Assembly: GCA_017794705.1 (NCBI GenBank)
Contig: CP051235.1
Coordinates: forward strand, 373,010 to 437,009
From: Devosia sp.
Lineage (GTDB): Bacteria > Pseudomonadota > Alphaproteobacteria > Rhizobiales > Devosiaceae
DNA: 64,000 nt
Reading direction: 5' to 3'
The translations under genes and the position numbers were made by a program. Below, one piece after another: positions 9,542-17,484 of the stretch (position 1 is its first letter; each line of letters opens with the position of its first letter). Under the pieces are notes generated by a model that was not told the origin of the DNA, searched no databases, and saw nothing but the letters and a program-made list of their open reading frames with translations.

Positions 9542-10894
9542 TCAATTGTCGGGGACGCTGCGCAGTTCGGCCCAAACGTCCTCGACGTTGCGGACGTAGC
9601 CGTCAGCCGACTGGATCTGAACCGACAGGCCCAGGTCTTCCGCTGTCAGCCGACCGACGGAGGCCAGAAGCGAAAAGCTGGCGATCATCTTGCTTGAGGA
9701 GGCACTGATCAGCCCCTCACGCGCAGAGATCAGATTGGCCTGGGCATCAAGCACCTGAAGCGTGGTGCTCTGACCGACGTTGCGCTCTTCGATCACACCA
9801 TCCAGTACAGCCTGGTTGGCAGAGACCTGCGCCTGAGCGGAGGTGATCTGCGCATTGGCATTCTGAACGCCGTTCCAGGCGGAAATGACGGACTCGACGA
9901 CCTGATCACGGGCAGCGAGCGCATCAAGCTCTGAACTGATCTGGCGCAGATTGGCCTGACGCAGCGAGGCACCCATGGCACCACCGGAATAAAGCGGAAT
10001 GGAAAGCGTGAGCCGGATCGAGCCGGACATGCCAGTGCCGGCGCCGCAATTGATGCCGCAGATTGATCCGATCAGATCGAGCGTTGGACCGAAGGCCGCA
10101 CGGGCTGCATCGGACCCGGACTGTGCGGCGCGCACCTGGGCCTGTGCCGAAAGCACCGCGGGATGCTGCGTCTCGGCCAGGGTGATGGCCTGATCGAGGG
10201 AGTTGGGCAGCACGCCACCGAAATCGTAGCTGCCGCTCAGATTCTGCGGGTTGTGACCGATCCAGCGGGCGTAACCGGCCTGACTGACCTGCAGGCTGGT
10301 GACCGCATCACGATAGGAGGCCACGGACTGGGCCAGGCGCGCTTCAGCCTGGGAAACATCGATACGGGTGCCTTCGCCGATCTGCAGCCGGTCGTTGGCG
10401 GAACTCACCTGTGCCTGAAAGAAGGCCATGGATTCGCTGCGCAATTGCACCAGCTGAGTATCGCGGACGACGTTGAGATATGCGGTTGCGGCGGACAGAA
10501 GCACGTTCTGTTCGGCGTTGCGCAGGGCCTGCGAGGCCACGACCGTGAGTGCCCGGGCCTGCTCAATCTGCGCGTCGGTCTGCAGATTGTCGAACAGGGT
10601 CTGGCGATAGGTCAGCCCAAGGCTTGTGCTCTGGCTGGTTGAGGTAGTGCCGCCAATGACGGACCAACCATAAGAATAGTCGGCGGAGGCGCCGATGGTC
10701 GGCAGTTTGCCGGCACGTCGAATCGCAATATCCTCGGCGGAAACTTTGACGCTGAGCAGCGCCGAAGCGATGTTGGGGTTGGTGGAATAGGCGCTCGAGA
10801 GCGCGTCCCTGAGCGATTCTGCATGGGCGGAAACCGCCGCAAAACTCAACGCCCCGGCGGCGATGGCCACCTGCAAAATTCTCTTGATGCGCAT
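9542..10894 (-). CDS. tolC: TolC-family outer-membrane efflux protein
   Basis: 450 residues from the ATG at 10894, chosen because AGGAGG lies eight bases upstream and a clean signal peptide (about 25 residues, ending SAHA-ES) follows. Two repeated outer-membrane-efflux domains are visible, each beginning with the NPxxxSALL/HPAVLSAQAQV type helix. It is the trimeric outer-membrane channel for type I secretion and RND/MFS efflux. No inner-membrane partner is adjacent, so it is probably the general TolC of the cell, again in the tolC/popZ/valS order. Confidence 0.9.
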   Translation of the reverse strand: MRIKRILQVAIAAGALSFAAVSAHAESLRDALSSAYSTNPNIASALLSVKVSAEDIAIRRAGKLPTIGASADYSYGWSVIGGTTSTSQSTSLGLTYRQTLFDNLQTDAQIEQARALTVVASQALRNAEQNVLLSAATAYLNVVRDTQLVQLRSESMAFFQAQVSSANDRLQIGEGTRIDVSQAEARLAQSVASYRDAVTSLQVSQAGYARWIGHNPQNLSGSYDFGGVLPNSLDQAITLAETQHPAVLSAQAQVRAAQSGSDAARAAFGPTLDLIGSICGINCGAGTGMSGSIRLTLSIPLYSGGAMGASLRQANLRQISSELDALAARDQVVESVISAWNGVQNANAQITSAQAQVSANQAVLDGVIEERNVGQSTTLQVLDAQANLISAREGLISASSSKMIASFSLLASVGRLTAEDLGLSVQIQSADGYVRNVEDVWAELRSVPDN

Positions 10895-11174
10895 GTCAAA
10901 TGCCTCCTGAACCCCAAACATAGGATGCACCCCGATTTTGAACAACCGGCGAACCGCAACTGACTGTGCAGAGGGGCAAAATCCGGTTGCTGCGTTGTCG
11001 CCGCGCAACACTTGATACCGTTATTTCCTGTCAGTTTGATTAAACCTTTTTTCAGCCTGCACAAGTTACCAAACGTTCAGCTTGGGGCTTTCGCGGACGG
11101 TGAAACTTTCACGATTCCAGCACCATTGCGCTTGTCTTGCACAGGCCGATGGTTTAGCTAGCCCCGGTTGGGTT

Positions 11175-11248
11175 GGCCACGTGGCGGAGTGGTTACGCAG
11201 CGGATTGCAAATCCGTGTACTCCGGTTCGATTCCGGACGTGGCCTCCA
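11175..11248 (+). tRNA. tRNA-Cys (GCA)
   Basis: Acceptor arms GGCCACG and CGTGGCC (11175-11181, 11238-11244) pair fully. The anticodon loop TTGCAAA sits on a CGGAT/ATCCG stem, giving GCA. The TTCGATT T-loop and an encoded CCA are present. The mobA-like start codon is only 20 bases downstream. Confidence 0.97.
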
Positions 11249-11268
11249 ACCCGACCCCGGAGAGGGCG

Positions 11269-11922
11269 ATGCCGAAACCTTCTTCAGTTTCAGACAGTTA
11301 CGCGAAGACCGCCGGACTTCTGCTGGCCGGAGGAATGGGCGCGCGGCTTGGCGGCGTGCGCAAGGCCGATCTGATGGTGGCCGGCCGACGACTGTATGAC
11401 CTCGCCTGTGGAAATCTCTGTGCACAAAGTCACCGGGTGATCGCCGCCATGGGGGCAGCGCACTTCGCGCCGGCGACCGCCGATGCAACGGTCACGCAGA
11501 TCGCTGATCCCGGAAATGGTCCGGCGGCGGCCATGCTGCATGCTGTTCGAGCGTTGCCGGAGATTGCGCCCGATGCGGAGTATCTGGTGGTGGCGCCTTG
11601 CGATGCGCCTTTCATGCCAGACGATTTTGCCGCACGCGCCGCGGAGCTTGTTGAACAGCACGATGCGGTGGTGGGTGAGTATTCCAGCAGGCTCTACCCC
11701 ACGCACAGTCTTTGGCGGGTGTCAGCCCTGACCCGGTTGGCAAGCGAGTTTGCGCCTTCGGATTGTCCCGCCATCTTTGCGTTGCTTGACCGGGTAAGAT
11801 CTGCCCCCCTGCCCCATGCGACGGATGGGGGTATCAATCCGTTTTTCAACATCAACGTCCGTGCCGATCTGGTCGCCGCAAACCGGGAAATGGAGCGGCG
11901 GCGGGGCGCATCATTTTCCTGA
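11269..11922 (+). CDS. mobA: Molybdenum cofactor guanylyltransferase-like (MobA family)
   Basis: 217 residues from the ATG at 11269 (AGAGGG just upstream); the frame stays open into the tRNA, but no earlier start is acceptable. The nucleotidyltransferase signature LLLAGGMGARLGGVRKADL lies near residues 18-36, with the metal-binding Asp in APCDAPF near 110 and the family C-terminal element PFFNINVRADL. MobA attaches GMP to molybdopterin for DMSO-reductase-type enzymes. No other moco gene is in the window, so a related NTP-transferase role cannot be excluded. It reads in the same direction as the flanking tRNA-Cys and tRNA-Asn. Confidence 0.82.
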   Translation: MPKPSSVSDSYAKTAGLLLAGGMGARLGGVRKADLMVAGRRLYDLACGNLCAQSHRVIAAMGAAHFAPATADATVTQIADPGNGPAAAMLHAVRALPEIAPDAEYLVVAPCDAPFMPDDFAARAAELVEQHDAVVGEYSSRLYPTHSLWRVSALTRLASEFAPSDCPAIFALLDRVRSAPLPHATDGGINPFFNINVRADLVAANREMERRRGASFS

Positions 11923-11993
11923 CATACAGGTCTTGGCAAGCGCGCCCAAAACCGCTAGAGGGTGCGTGCCCGTTCAGACGGGCCCTGAAATGA

Positions 11994-12069
11994 TCCCCGG
12001 TAGCTCAGTTGGTAGAGCAAGCGGCTGTTAACCGCTTTGTCGCTGGTTCGAGTCCGGCCCGGGGAGCCA
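11994..12069 (+). tRNA. tRNA-Asn (GTT)
   Basis: Acceptor arms TCCCCGG and CCGGGGA pair completely. The D-arm is AGCTC...GAGC and the anticodon loop CTGTTAA gives GTT. The T-arm GCTGG-TTCGAGT-CCGGC has one T-G pair, and CCA is encoded at 12067-12069. Confidence 0.97.
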
Positions 12070-12117
12070 TTTCCACCTCCCGGCAAAGCATCACACCCTG
12101 AAACAGCGGCGGCCAAT

Positions 12118-13089
12118 TCAGTCGGATTGACCTACCGAGCCGACGATCTCGATTCGGGACGGCAAGAACTTCGATTCCCTCAGACGGTTTCTGGCCGCGA
12201 GGAGCGACCGGAACATCCAGAACGGCATGCTCGCCATCAGGGCGCATCTGAAAGAGGTCCACTTGTCGTACGGCCAGGTGCCGCGCGCCAGGAGCCATGC
12301 GTTGTCGCGATTGCGTTCCCGCACGCCGATACCGGCGTAAGCGAAGGCCTGGCGCATGATGTAGCCGCGCAGGTGGCGATCACTGCGCAGGGCCGTTCCT
12401 TCTGCAAGAAAATATTCGACATAGTAGGGAATGGTGTGGCGGGTCGTGGAGACCAAGCTGTGCTCCAGACCTGCATAGTATCTGCCGCTGGTGCGCGCGT
12501 CGAACAACACCGGCCAGTTTCTTGCGACCTGAAGAAACACAAATGTGTCTTCACCGAGCCTGGCGCCGAGGGGGAATCCGCCGGTTGCCATAAAGGCCAC
12601 CTTGTTGAAACAGGTGCTGGAGGTCTGAAGGACCCAGGGATTGCGGCGCATTGTGTCAAGGAAATAAGGGACTTCGCCCAGATGCCCGTCCGTGAGATGC
12701 AAGGGATGCAGAATGATGGCGCCCGTGCTTCGGACCGTCTGATGCCGGCAGATAAACATGCCGGCCTGTGGGTTCTGGTCGATGAGGCCGGCGACGCGCT
12801 CCAGAAACGGGGGGAACCATTCATCGTCCGCGTCAAGGAACACAAGGTATTCGCCGCGCGACAGGTCGGCGCCCCGATTGCGGGCTGCGGACACACCGGC
12901 ATTGGGCTGGCGCACGAGGCTGACGCGGTCTGACAAGAAGCGCTCAACCAGCGCCGGCCCTTCATCGGTGCTGCCATCGTCGATGATGATCAGCTCCCAA
13001 TTTTCATAGGACTGGGTCAATACCGAGCGGACCGCCCGCTCAATGTAGGGCGCCTTGTTGTAAAGCGGAATGACGATGGAAATGAGCAT
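12118..13089 (-). CDS. Family 2 glycosyltransferase
   Basis: 323 residues starting MLISIVIPLYNK at the ATG at 13089, the normal beginning of a GT-A family 2 enzyme; upstream in-frame codons look non-coding and no clear ribosome site is seen. The first 120 residues carry the nucleotide-sugar fold: IIDDGSTD near residue 37, GVSAARNRGADLS near 67-80 and the metal-binding FLDADDEW near 86-93. The C-terminal part has no membrane helix I can call, so a cytoplasmic or peripheral enzyme of surface polysaccharide or glycolipid synthesis is likely. It stands alone, facing tRNA-Asn. Confidence 0.88.
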   Translation of the reverse strand: MLISIVIPLYNKAPYIERAVRSVLTQSYENWELIIIDDGSTDEGPALVERFLSDRVSLVRQPNAGVSAARNRGADLSRGEYLVFLDADDEWFPPFLERVAGLIDQNPQAGMFICRHQTVRSTGAIILHPLHLTDGHLGEVPYFLDTMRRNPWVLQTSSTCFNKVAFMATGGFPLGARLGEDTFVFLQVARNWPVLFDARTSGRYYAGLEHSLVSTTRHTIPYYVEYFLAEGTALRSDRHLRGYIMRQAFAYAGIGVRERNRDNAWLLARGTWPYDKWTSFRCALMASMPFWMFRSLLAARNRLRESKFLPSRIEIVGSVGQSD

Positions 13090-13241
13090 GCCGAAGACGA
13101 GGGTTCCGCGAAAAACTGGACGGCACCCGCACGGCAGGCGTGGATGCAATGTGCAATTCTAAACTGGCCGGGTCAATTGCGGCAGAGGTCCGCCCCGACC
13201 ACTTTCGGACAAGAAAAGAGGGGCATGTTGCTCCTCCCCCT

Positions 13242-13592
13242 TCACCGTTCGGGTTCGCAAATGATCAGGCTGACATTTCCCTCGGGATAAGGACGGCAGT
13301 AGTCGTCGCGCTCGACAGAATTGCTGCCGATCCACTTGCTGGCGCTTCCGCTTATGTCGCCGACGCCGCACACTTCGGTGTGGATGTTGGTGCCGTTGAT
13401 GGCGTCCTCGATGAGCAGGCGCTTGCACCCGATCACGAATTCGATCTTTTCAACCACGTTCTTGTCGAGAAACAGCGCCTTTGCCGGCACGGTGGCCGAG
13501 GCGGCGATGGAGACCGCTATCAACGAGGCGGCAGCGAGTTTCAGAAAGGAAGAAGCGGCACGCGAACGGGCCCTTTTGGATGCAGACGGCAT
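13242..13592 (-). CDS. Small secreted cysteine protein (paralogue of 13897-14184)
   Basis: 116 residues with a basic N-terminus (KRARSRAASS), a hydrophobic stretch and an Ala-x-Ala type cleavage region near VPAKA, so it is probably exported. The mature part has four cysteines (FVIGC, VCGVG, DYCRP, IICEP) and the element ASKWIGSNSVER, which is identical in the divergent neighbour at 13897-14184. AGGA lies six bases before the ATG. A CtrA-type box sits 71 bases upstream. I recognise no family; function unknown. Confidence 0.72.
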   Translation of the reverse strand: MPSASKRARSRAASSFLKLAAASLIAVSIAASATVPAKALFLDKNVVEKIEFVIGCKRLLIEDAINGTNIHTEVCGVGDISGSASKWIGSNSVERDDYCRPYPEGNVSLIICEPER

Positions 13593-13896
13593 TGTTGGTC
13601 CTCAATACAAATCAACGCGCGCCGCCGCGTTCGAGTTACACGAGTTTGTGGCCTACCTCGTTGTTAATAAAACATTAACGATCGCAGCCGGTCAAACCAA
13701 CCGGGCGCCAAACTAGCTGAGAAGGTTAACGCTCGCTGCTGTCGACATTGCAGTCGAATCAATTTTCCGAATTTACCCTGATCTCATTTGTCAATTGCTG
13801 ACGATAGGAATTAGTGATTTATTAACACTGTTTTTGAGGCCACATGAAACCTTGCACGGGGCGGCACGTGCGGATCTGTTGAGTAAGGGAATGATC
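13593..13896. other. Divergent intergenic region between two paralogous secreted-protein genes
   Basis: 304 bases, clearly richer in A and T than the surrounding genes. It holds the CtrA-type box at 13664-13678, isolated GGTTAACG (near 13730) and ATTAACAC (near 13812) half sites, and the ribosome site of the plus-strand gene (AAGGGA, 13885-13890). No convincing reading frame of its own. Confidence 0.6.
13664..13678 (-). promoter_or_regulatory. CtrA-type box upstream of the 13592 gene
   Basis: Exact TTAA-N7-TTAA; read toward the minus-strand gene it is TTAA-N7-TTAAC, the full CtrA consensus. It ends 71 bases before the ATG at 13592. Confidence 0.55.
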
Positions 13897-14184
13897 ATGA
13901 TCACCAAAAACATCCGTGGCGGCGTTGCCAAATTTGCGGCGGCGGCCCTGCTGTCTTCTGCCTTGACTGCCTCCATGTCGATGCCCGCGCACTCGCAAGA
14001 GGTCGCTGGCAAGCTGCAGTGGGTACTTGAATGCTCGATCCTTGTGTGGACCGACCCGGCCCGGCACCTTGAAGAATGCGGCGTTACCGAAAGCAGCAAC
14101 GAAGCAAGCAAGTGGATCGGCAGCAATTCGGTTGAACGTCCGCACTACTGTATTCCGAAGTACTTCCTTCAGGATGCCAACTGA
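13897..14184 (+). CDS. Small secreted cysteine protein (paralogue of 13242-13592)
   Basis: 95 residues from the ATG at 13897, preferred over the ATG at 13891 because AAGGGA is then six bases upstream. A signal peptide of about 32 residues ends at MPAHSQ. The mature part has three cysteines (VLECS, EECGV, HYCIP) at positions equivalent to the first three of the divergent neighbour, and the same ASKWIGSNSVER element. The C-terminal cysteine segment of the neighbour is missing. The transcript probably ends at the strong terminator 86 bases downstream. Function unknown. Confidence 0.72.
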   Translation: MITKNIRGGVAKFAAAALLSSALTASMSMPAHSQEVAGKLQWVLECSILVWTDPARHLEECGVTESSNEASKWIGSNSVERPHYCIPKYFLQDAN

Positions 14185-14269
14185 ACTGACTACCTGACAA
14201 ATCGCCGCTTTCGGCCGCAACAATCAAGTTGGTGCCAAGAAAGCGGCCAACTCAGGCAGCAAAGTCGAG

Positions 14270-14296
14270 AGAGGGGCCGATGGCCCCTCTTTTTTT
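14270..14296 (+). terminator. Rho-independent terminator
   Basis: Perfect nine-base stem AGAGGGGCC/GGCCCCTCT with a three-base loop, followed by six further Ts. It ends plus-strand transcription from 13897-14184 and lies directly before the convergent cysNC stop. Confidence 0.92.
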
Positions 14297-14298
14297 GT

Positions 14299-16194
14299 CT
14301 ATTTTGCGAACAGGGCTTCGTAGAGGTGTTCGGAGAGATCGACGGCAGACTCGACGGCGCCGTCAAGGATGACGTCGGCGCGGTCGGGGCGTTCGAAGGG
14401 GCTGTCGATGCCGGTGAAGTTCTTGATCTCGCCGGCGCGGGCCCGCTTGTAGAGGCCCTTGGGATCGCGCGCTTCGCAGACTGCAAGCGGAGTGTCGACG
14501 AAGACTTCCCTGAAGGTAATGTCACCAGCCACTTCGCGGGCGAGGCGGCGCTCGTTCCTGAAGGGTGAAATAAAGGAGACGAGGACGATAAGTCCGGCGT
14601 CGGCCATCAGCCGGGCCACTTCGGCGACACGTCGAATGTTTTCCACGCGGGCCTGATCGGTGAAGCCGAGATCCTTGTTCAGCCCGTGGCGGACATTGTC
14701 ACCGTCAAGGATGTAGGCGTGCTTTCCCTCGGCGGTCAGACGCTTTTCGATGAGATTGGCAACCGTGGACTTGCCGGATCCGGAGAGGCCGGTGAACCAG
14801 ACGATCTGCGGTTCCTGGCCCTTGAGTTCGGCGCGCACCTGCCGGTTCACGTCAAAATCCTGGTAGGTCAGGTTCTGGCCGCGGCGCAGACCGAAATCGA
14901 TGACCCCTGCTCCCAGGGTCGCGTTGGATATCCGCTCGATCAGGATGAAACCACCGGTCAGCCGGTTGCTGCCGTAGGAATCAAAGGCGATGGGCTTGTC
15001 GGCAGCGATGGTGACCGTTCCGACCTCGTTGAGGCCGAGTTTCACGCCGGGCTCTTTTTCCAGCGTGTTGACGTCGGTCTTGTGCTTGATGGCGGTGATG
15101 GTGGCGGGGACCATCTGGCTGCCGATTTTCAGCAGGTAAGAGCGGCCGGAGAGCGCGGGTTCTTCGTGCATCCACACGATGCGGGCCTGGAACTGGTTGG
15201 AATATTCCGGTGTCTCGCCGGGATGCGAGAGCACGTCGCCGCGGGAAATGTCGACTTCACGGTCAAGCACCAGCGTGACAGCCTGGCCGGCTATTGCGGT
15301 GTTGAGGTCGCCGTCAAACGTCGAGATCTGTTTGATTCTGGCAGGCTTGCGTGAAGAGGCCACCAGAACATCGTCACCGACCTTGATCTGACCGCTGGCG
15401 ACCGTGCCGGAAAAGCCGCGGAAGTCGAGATTGGGGCGGTTGACCCACTGGACGGGGAAACGCATCGGGGTGAGCGAGCGGTCTTCGGAGACGTCGATGG
15501 TTTCCAGGTAAGGCACAAGTTGCGGCCCTTCATACCAGGGCGTGTTTTCGCTTTTGGTGAGGATGTTGTCTCCGCGCAGGGCCGAGACCGGGATCGCCTG
15601 CAGGGTGTCGAACCCCAGGGGCTCGGCGAACTTGCGGTAATCCGCCTCGATCTGATTGAAGAGTTCTTCGTCGTAGTCCATCAAGTCGATCTTGTTGACG
15701 ACCGGGACTACGTGGCGAACGCCGAGCAGCGACAGGATGAAGCTGTGGCGGCGGGTCTGCGGGAGGATGCCCTTGCGGGCGTCGATGAGGACGATGGCGA
15801 GGTCGGCATTCGAGGCGCCGGTCGCCATGTTGCGGGTATATTGCTCGTGTCCCGGCGTATCGGCGACGATGAACTTACGCTTGTCGGTGGAAAAGAAGCG
15901 ATAGGCGACGTCGATTGTGATGCCCTGCTCGCGCTCGGCGGTGAGCCCGTCGACCAGAAGGGAGAAGTCGATCCCTTCCTCACCCACGGCACGGTTGCGG
16001 CTTTCCTTTTTCAGGCTGGCCAACTGGTCGTCCAGAATGAGTTGGCTGTCATAAAGCAGCCGGCCGATTAGGGTCGACTTGCCATCGTCGACGCTTCCGC
16101 AGGTCAAAAACCGCAAGAGGCTCTTGTCGGTCTGTTCCTGAAGCCAGGTGGCGATGTCTGTGGCGGGAGCGGATTGAGCAGGATTGACGGACAT
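14299..16194 (-). CDS. cysNC: Bifunctional sulfate adenylyltransferase subunit 1 / adenylylsulfate kinase
   Basis: 631 residues (NodQ-type fusion). The N-terminal two thirds is the GTPase subunit of ATP sulfurylase, with a P-loop at residues 33-40 (GSVDDGKS), DTPGHEQY near 112 and NKIDLMD near 167. The C-terminal part, from about residue 450, is APS kinase with its own P-loop GLSGSGKST. Together with CysD it turns sulfate into APS and then PAPS. The start is the ATG at 16194, one base after the cysD stop (TGA-G-ATG), so the two are coupled. Upstream in-frame codons overlap cysD and are ignored. Confidence 0.96.
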   Translation of the reverse strand: MSVNPAQSAPATDIATWLQEQTDKSLLRFLTCGSVDDGKSTLIGRLLYDSQLILDDQLASLKKESRNRAVGEEGIDFSLLVDGLTAEREQGITIDVAYRFFSTDKRKFIVADTPGHEQYTRNMATGASNADLAIVLIDARKGILPQTRRHSFILSLLGVRHVVPVVNKIDLMDYDEELFNQIEADYRKFAEPLGFDTLQAIPVSALRGDNILTKSENTPWYEGPQLVPYLETIDVSEDRSLTPMRFPVQWVNRPNLDFRGFSGTVASGQIKVGDDVLVASSRKPARIKQISTFDGDLNTAIAGQAVTLVLDREVDISRGDVLSHPGETPEYSNQFQARIVWMHEEPALSGRSYLLKIGSQMVPATITAIKHKTDVNTLEKEPGVKLGLNEVGTVTIAADKPIAFDSYGSNRLTGGFILIERISNATLGAGVIDFGLRRGQNLTYQDFDVNRQVRAELKGQEPQIVWFTGLSGSGKSTVANLIEKRLTAEGKHAYILDGDNVRHGLNKDLGFTDQARVENIRRVAEVARLMADAGLIVLVSFISPFRNERRLAREVAGDITFREVFVDTPLAVCEARDPKGLYKRARAGEIKNFTGIDSPFERPDRADVILDGAVESAVDLSEHLYEALFAK

Positions 16195-16195
16195 C

Positions 16196-17110
16196 TCAGA
16201 AATAACCTTCCTGCTTCTTCTTTTCCATGGAGCCAGCCTGATCGCTGTCAATCAAGCGACCATCGCGCTCGGAGGTTCGGGCGGCCTGCATTTCCATGAT
16301 GATTTCGGGCAGCGTACCGGCGGTCGACGGGATGGCACCCGTCAGCGGATAGCAGCCGAGGGTGCGGAAGCGCACGGTGCGGGTCATCGGCGCTTCGCCG
16401 TGGTTGAAACGAAAGCGGTCGTCATCGACCATGATCAGGGTGCCTTCACGCTCCACAACAGGACGCGGGGCAGCCATGTAGAGCGGCACGATCGGGATGT
16501 CTTCGGCGTAGATGTAGGTCCAGATGTCCAGTTCGGTCCAGTTGGAAATCGGGAAGACCCGCATGCTTTCGCCCGGGTTGATCCGCGTGTTGAAGACGCG
16601 CCAGAGTTCCGGCCGCTGGTTCTTGGGGTCCCAGGCGTGCTGGGCATTGCGGTGCGAGAATATGCGCTCCTTGGCGCGGGATTTTTCCTCGTCGCGACGG
16701 GCGCCACCGATGGCGGCATCATACTGGCCTGCATTGAGCGCCTGACGCAGAGCCTGCGTCTTCATGATGTCGGTATAGCGGGCCGACCCCTGGTCGAACG
16801 GGTTGATGTTGTTGGTAACACCTTCCTGGTTGGTGTGCACGATCAGATCGACGTCATAGTGCTTGGCCATGCGATCGCGGAAGGCGATCATCTCGCGGAA
16901 CTTCCAGGTGGTATCGATGTGCAGCACCGGGAACGGGATACGCGACGGCGCGAAGGCCTTGCGCGCCAGATGCATGAGCACGCTGGAGTCCTTGCCGATC
17001 GAATACATCATCACGGGGCGCTCAAAACTGGCGGCCACCTCGCGCATGATCTCGATGCTTTCGGCCTCGAGGGCCTGCAAGTGGGAAAGTTTGTGAGTAC
17101 GATCGGACAT
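16196..17110 (-). CDS. cysD: Sulfate adenylyltransferase subunit 2
   Basis: 304 residues from the ATG at 17110 ([19 protein letters not shown], the normal CysD N-terminus); the frame stays open some 200 bases further upstream but without coding character. The PP-loop motif SIGKDSSVL lies near residue 46, with HIDTTWKF near 75, as expected for the subunit that adenylylates sulfate. It heads the cysD-cysNC operon. A promoter with an inverted repeat over its -35 box is predicted about 30 bases upstream. Confidence 0.96.
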   Translation of the reverse strand: MSDRTHKLSHLQALEAESIEIMREVAASFERPVMMYSIGKDSSVLMHLARKAFAPSRIPFPVLHIDTTWKFREMIAFRDRMAKHYDVDLIVHTNQEGVTNNINPFDQGSARYTDIMKTQALRQALNAGQYDAAIGGARRDEEKSRAKERIFSHRNAQHAWDPKNQRPELWRVFNTRINPGESMRVFPISNWTELDIWTYIYAEDIPIVPLYMAAPRPVVEREGTLIMVDDDRFRFNHGEAPMTRTVRFRTLGCYPLTGAIPSTAGTLPEIIMEMQAARTSERDGRLIDSDQAGSMEKKKQEGYF

Positions 17111-17139
17111 GGCAAATTTTCGGTTGGATTTTGCGAAGG

Positions 17140-17178
17140 GAGATACGCCGGGAAGCCCATAAGAACAAGGCTTTGTTC
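17140..17178 (-). promoter_or_regulatory. cysD promoter with inverted repeat
   Basis: Minus strand: TTGTTC (17168-17163), 17 bases, TATCTC (17145-17140). The -35 box is one arm of a perfect GAACAA-N4-TTGTTC repeat (17163-17178), so a regulator bound here would contact RNA polymerase directly. Confidence 0.45.
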
Positions 17179-17310
17179 CAGTGTTGGCCTTGCCGAAGGT
17201 GTGAAGTTTTGCCACGCTGGACCGGGTGCGACAAATATTGCCAGGGTCACCTGTGATCAGAACCGCCATGCCCGGGCGGGCGTGGTTCGCGAAAAAGCAT
17301 TTCTCCACCT

Positions 17311-17322
17311 CGGCATATGCCG
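17311..17322. promoter_or_regulatory. 12-base palindrome in the cysD/cysK gap
   Basis: CGGCATATGCCG is a perfect palindrome roughly midway between the two divergent genes. It is a candidate operator; no regulator gene is adjacent. Confidence 0.3.
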
Positions 17323-17424
17323 GATGTGCCGGAATGGCGTTCTACTTATCGCGCACCACGCGTGACCGCGCTTCCAACAGATCAAAGGGAAGTGAAATTC
17401 CGGTTTTGATGGGGCGACTTGTGC

Positions 17425-17453
17425 TTGTCGCGGCATGGGGGCGTGCCTACCCT
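17425..17453 (+). promoter_or_regulatory. Possible cysK promoter
   Basis: TTGTCG, a 17-base spacer and TACCCT, ending 31 bases before the cysK ATG. The -35 match is good and the -10 match weak. Confidence 0.4.
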
Positions 17454-17484
17454 ATGGCCACCTCCTCCAACGAAGTTCGAATAA

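Larger units (their letters stand above)
17111..17484. other. Divergent regulatory region between cysD and cysK
   Basis: 374 bases with no gene I can support. It holds a cysD promoter (17140-17168) with a GAACAA-N4-TTGTTC repeat, a perfect 12-base palindrome CGGCATATGCCG (17311-17322), and a possible cysK promoter (17425-17453). Confidence 0.6.

Noticed and set aside
11173..11268. Extended start for the mobA-like gene running through tRNA-Cys
   Set aside because: The tRNA is complete and the extra 32 residues have no family match; AGAGGG and the ATG at 11269 fit better.
11175..12069. Integration site or island next to the tRNA genes
   Set aside because: No integrase, no direct repeat of a tRNA 3' end and no change in composition were seen beside tRNA-Cys, tRNA-Asn or tRNA-Pro.
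13795..13896. Longer form of the secreted protein starting at 13795
   Set aside because: It would place about 34 residues before an otherwise good signal peptide and ignore the AAGGGA ribosome site before 13897.
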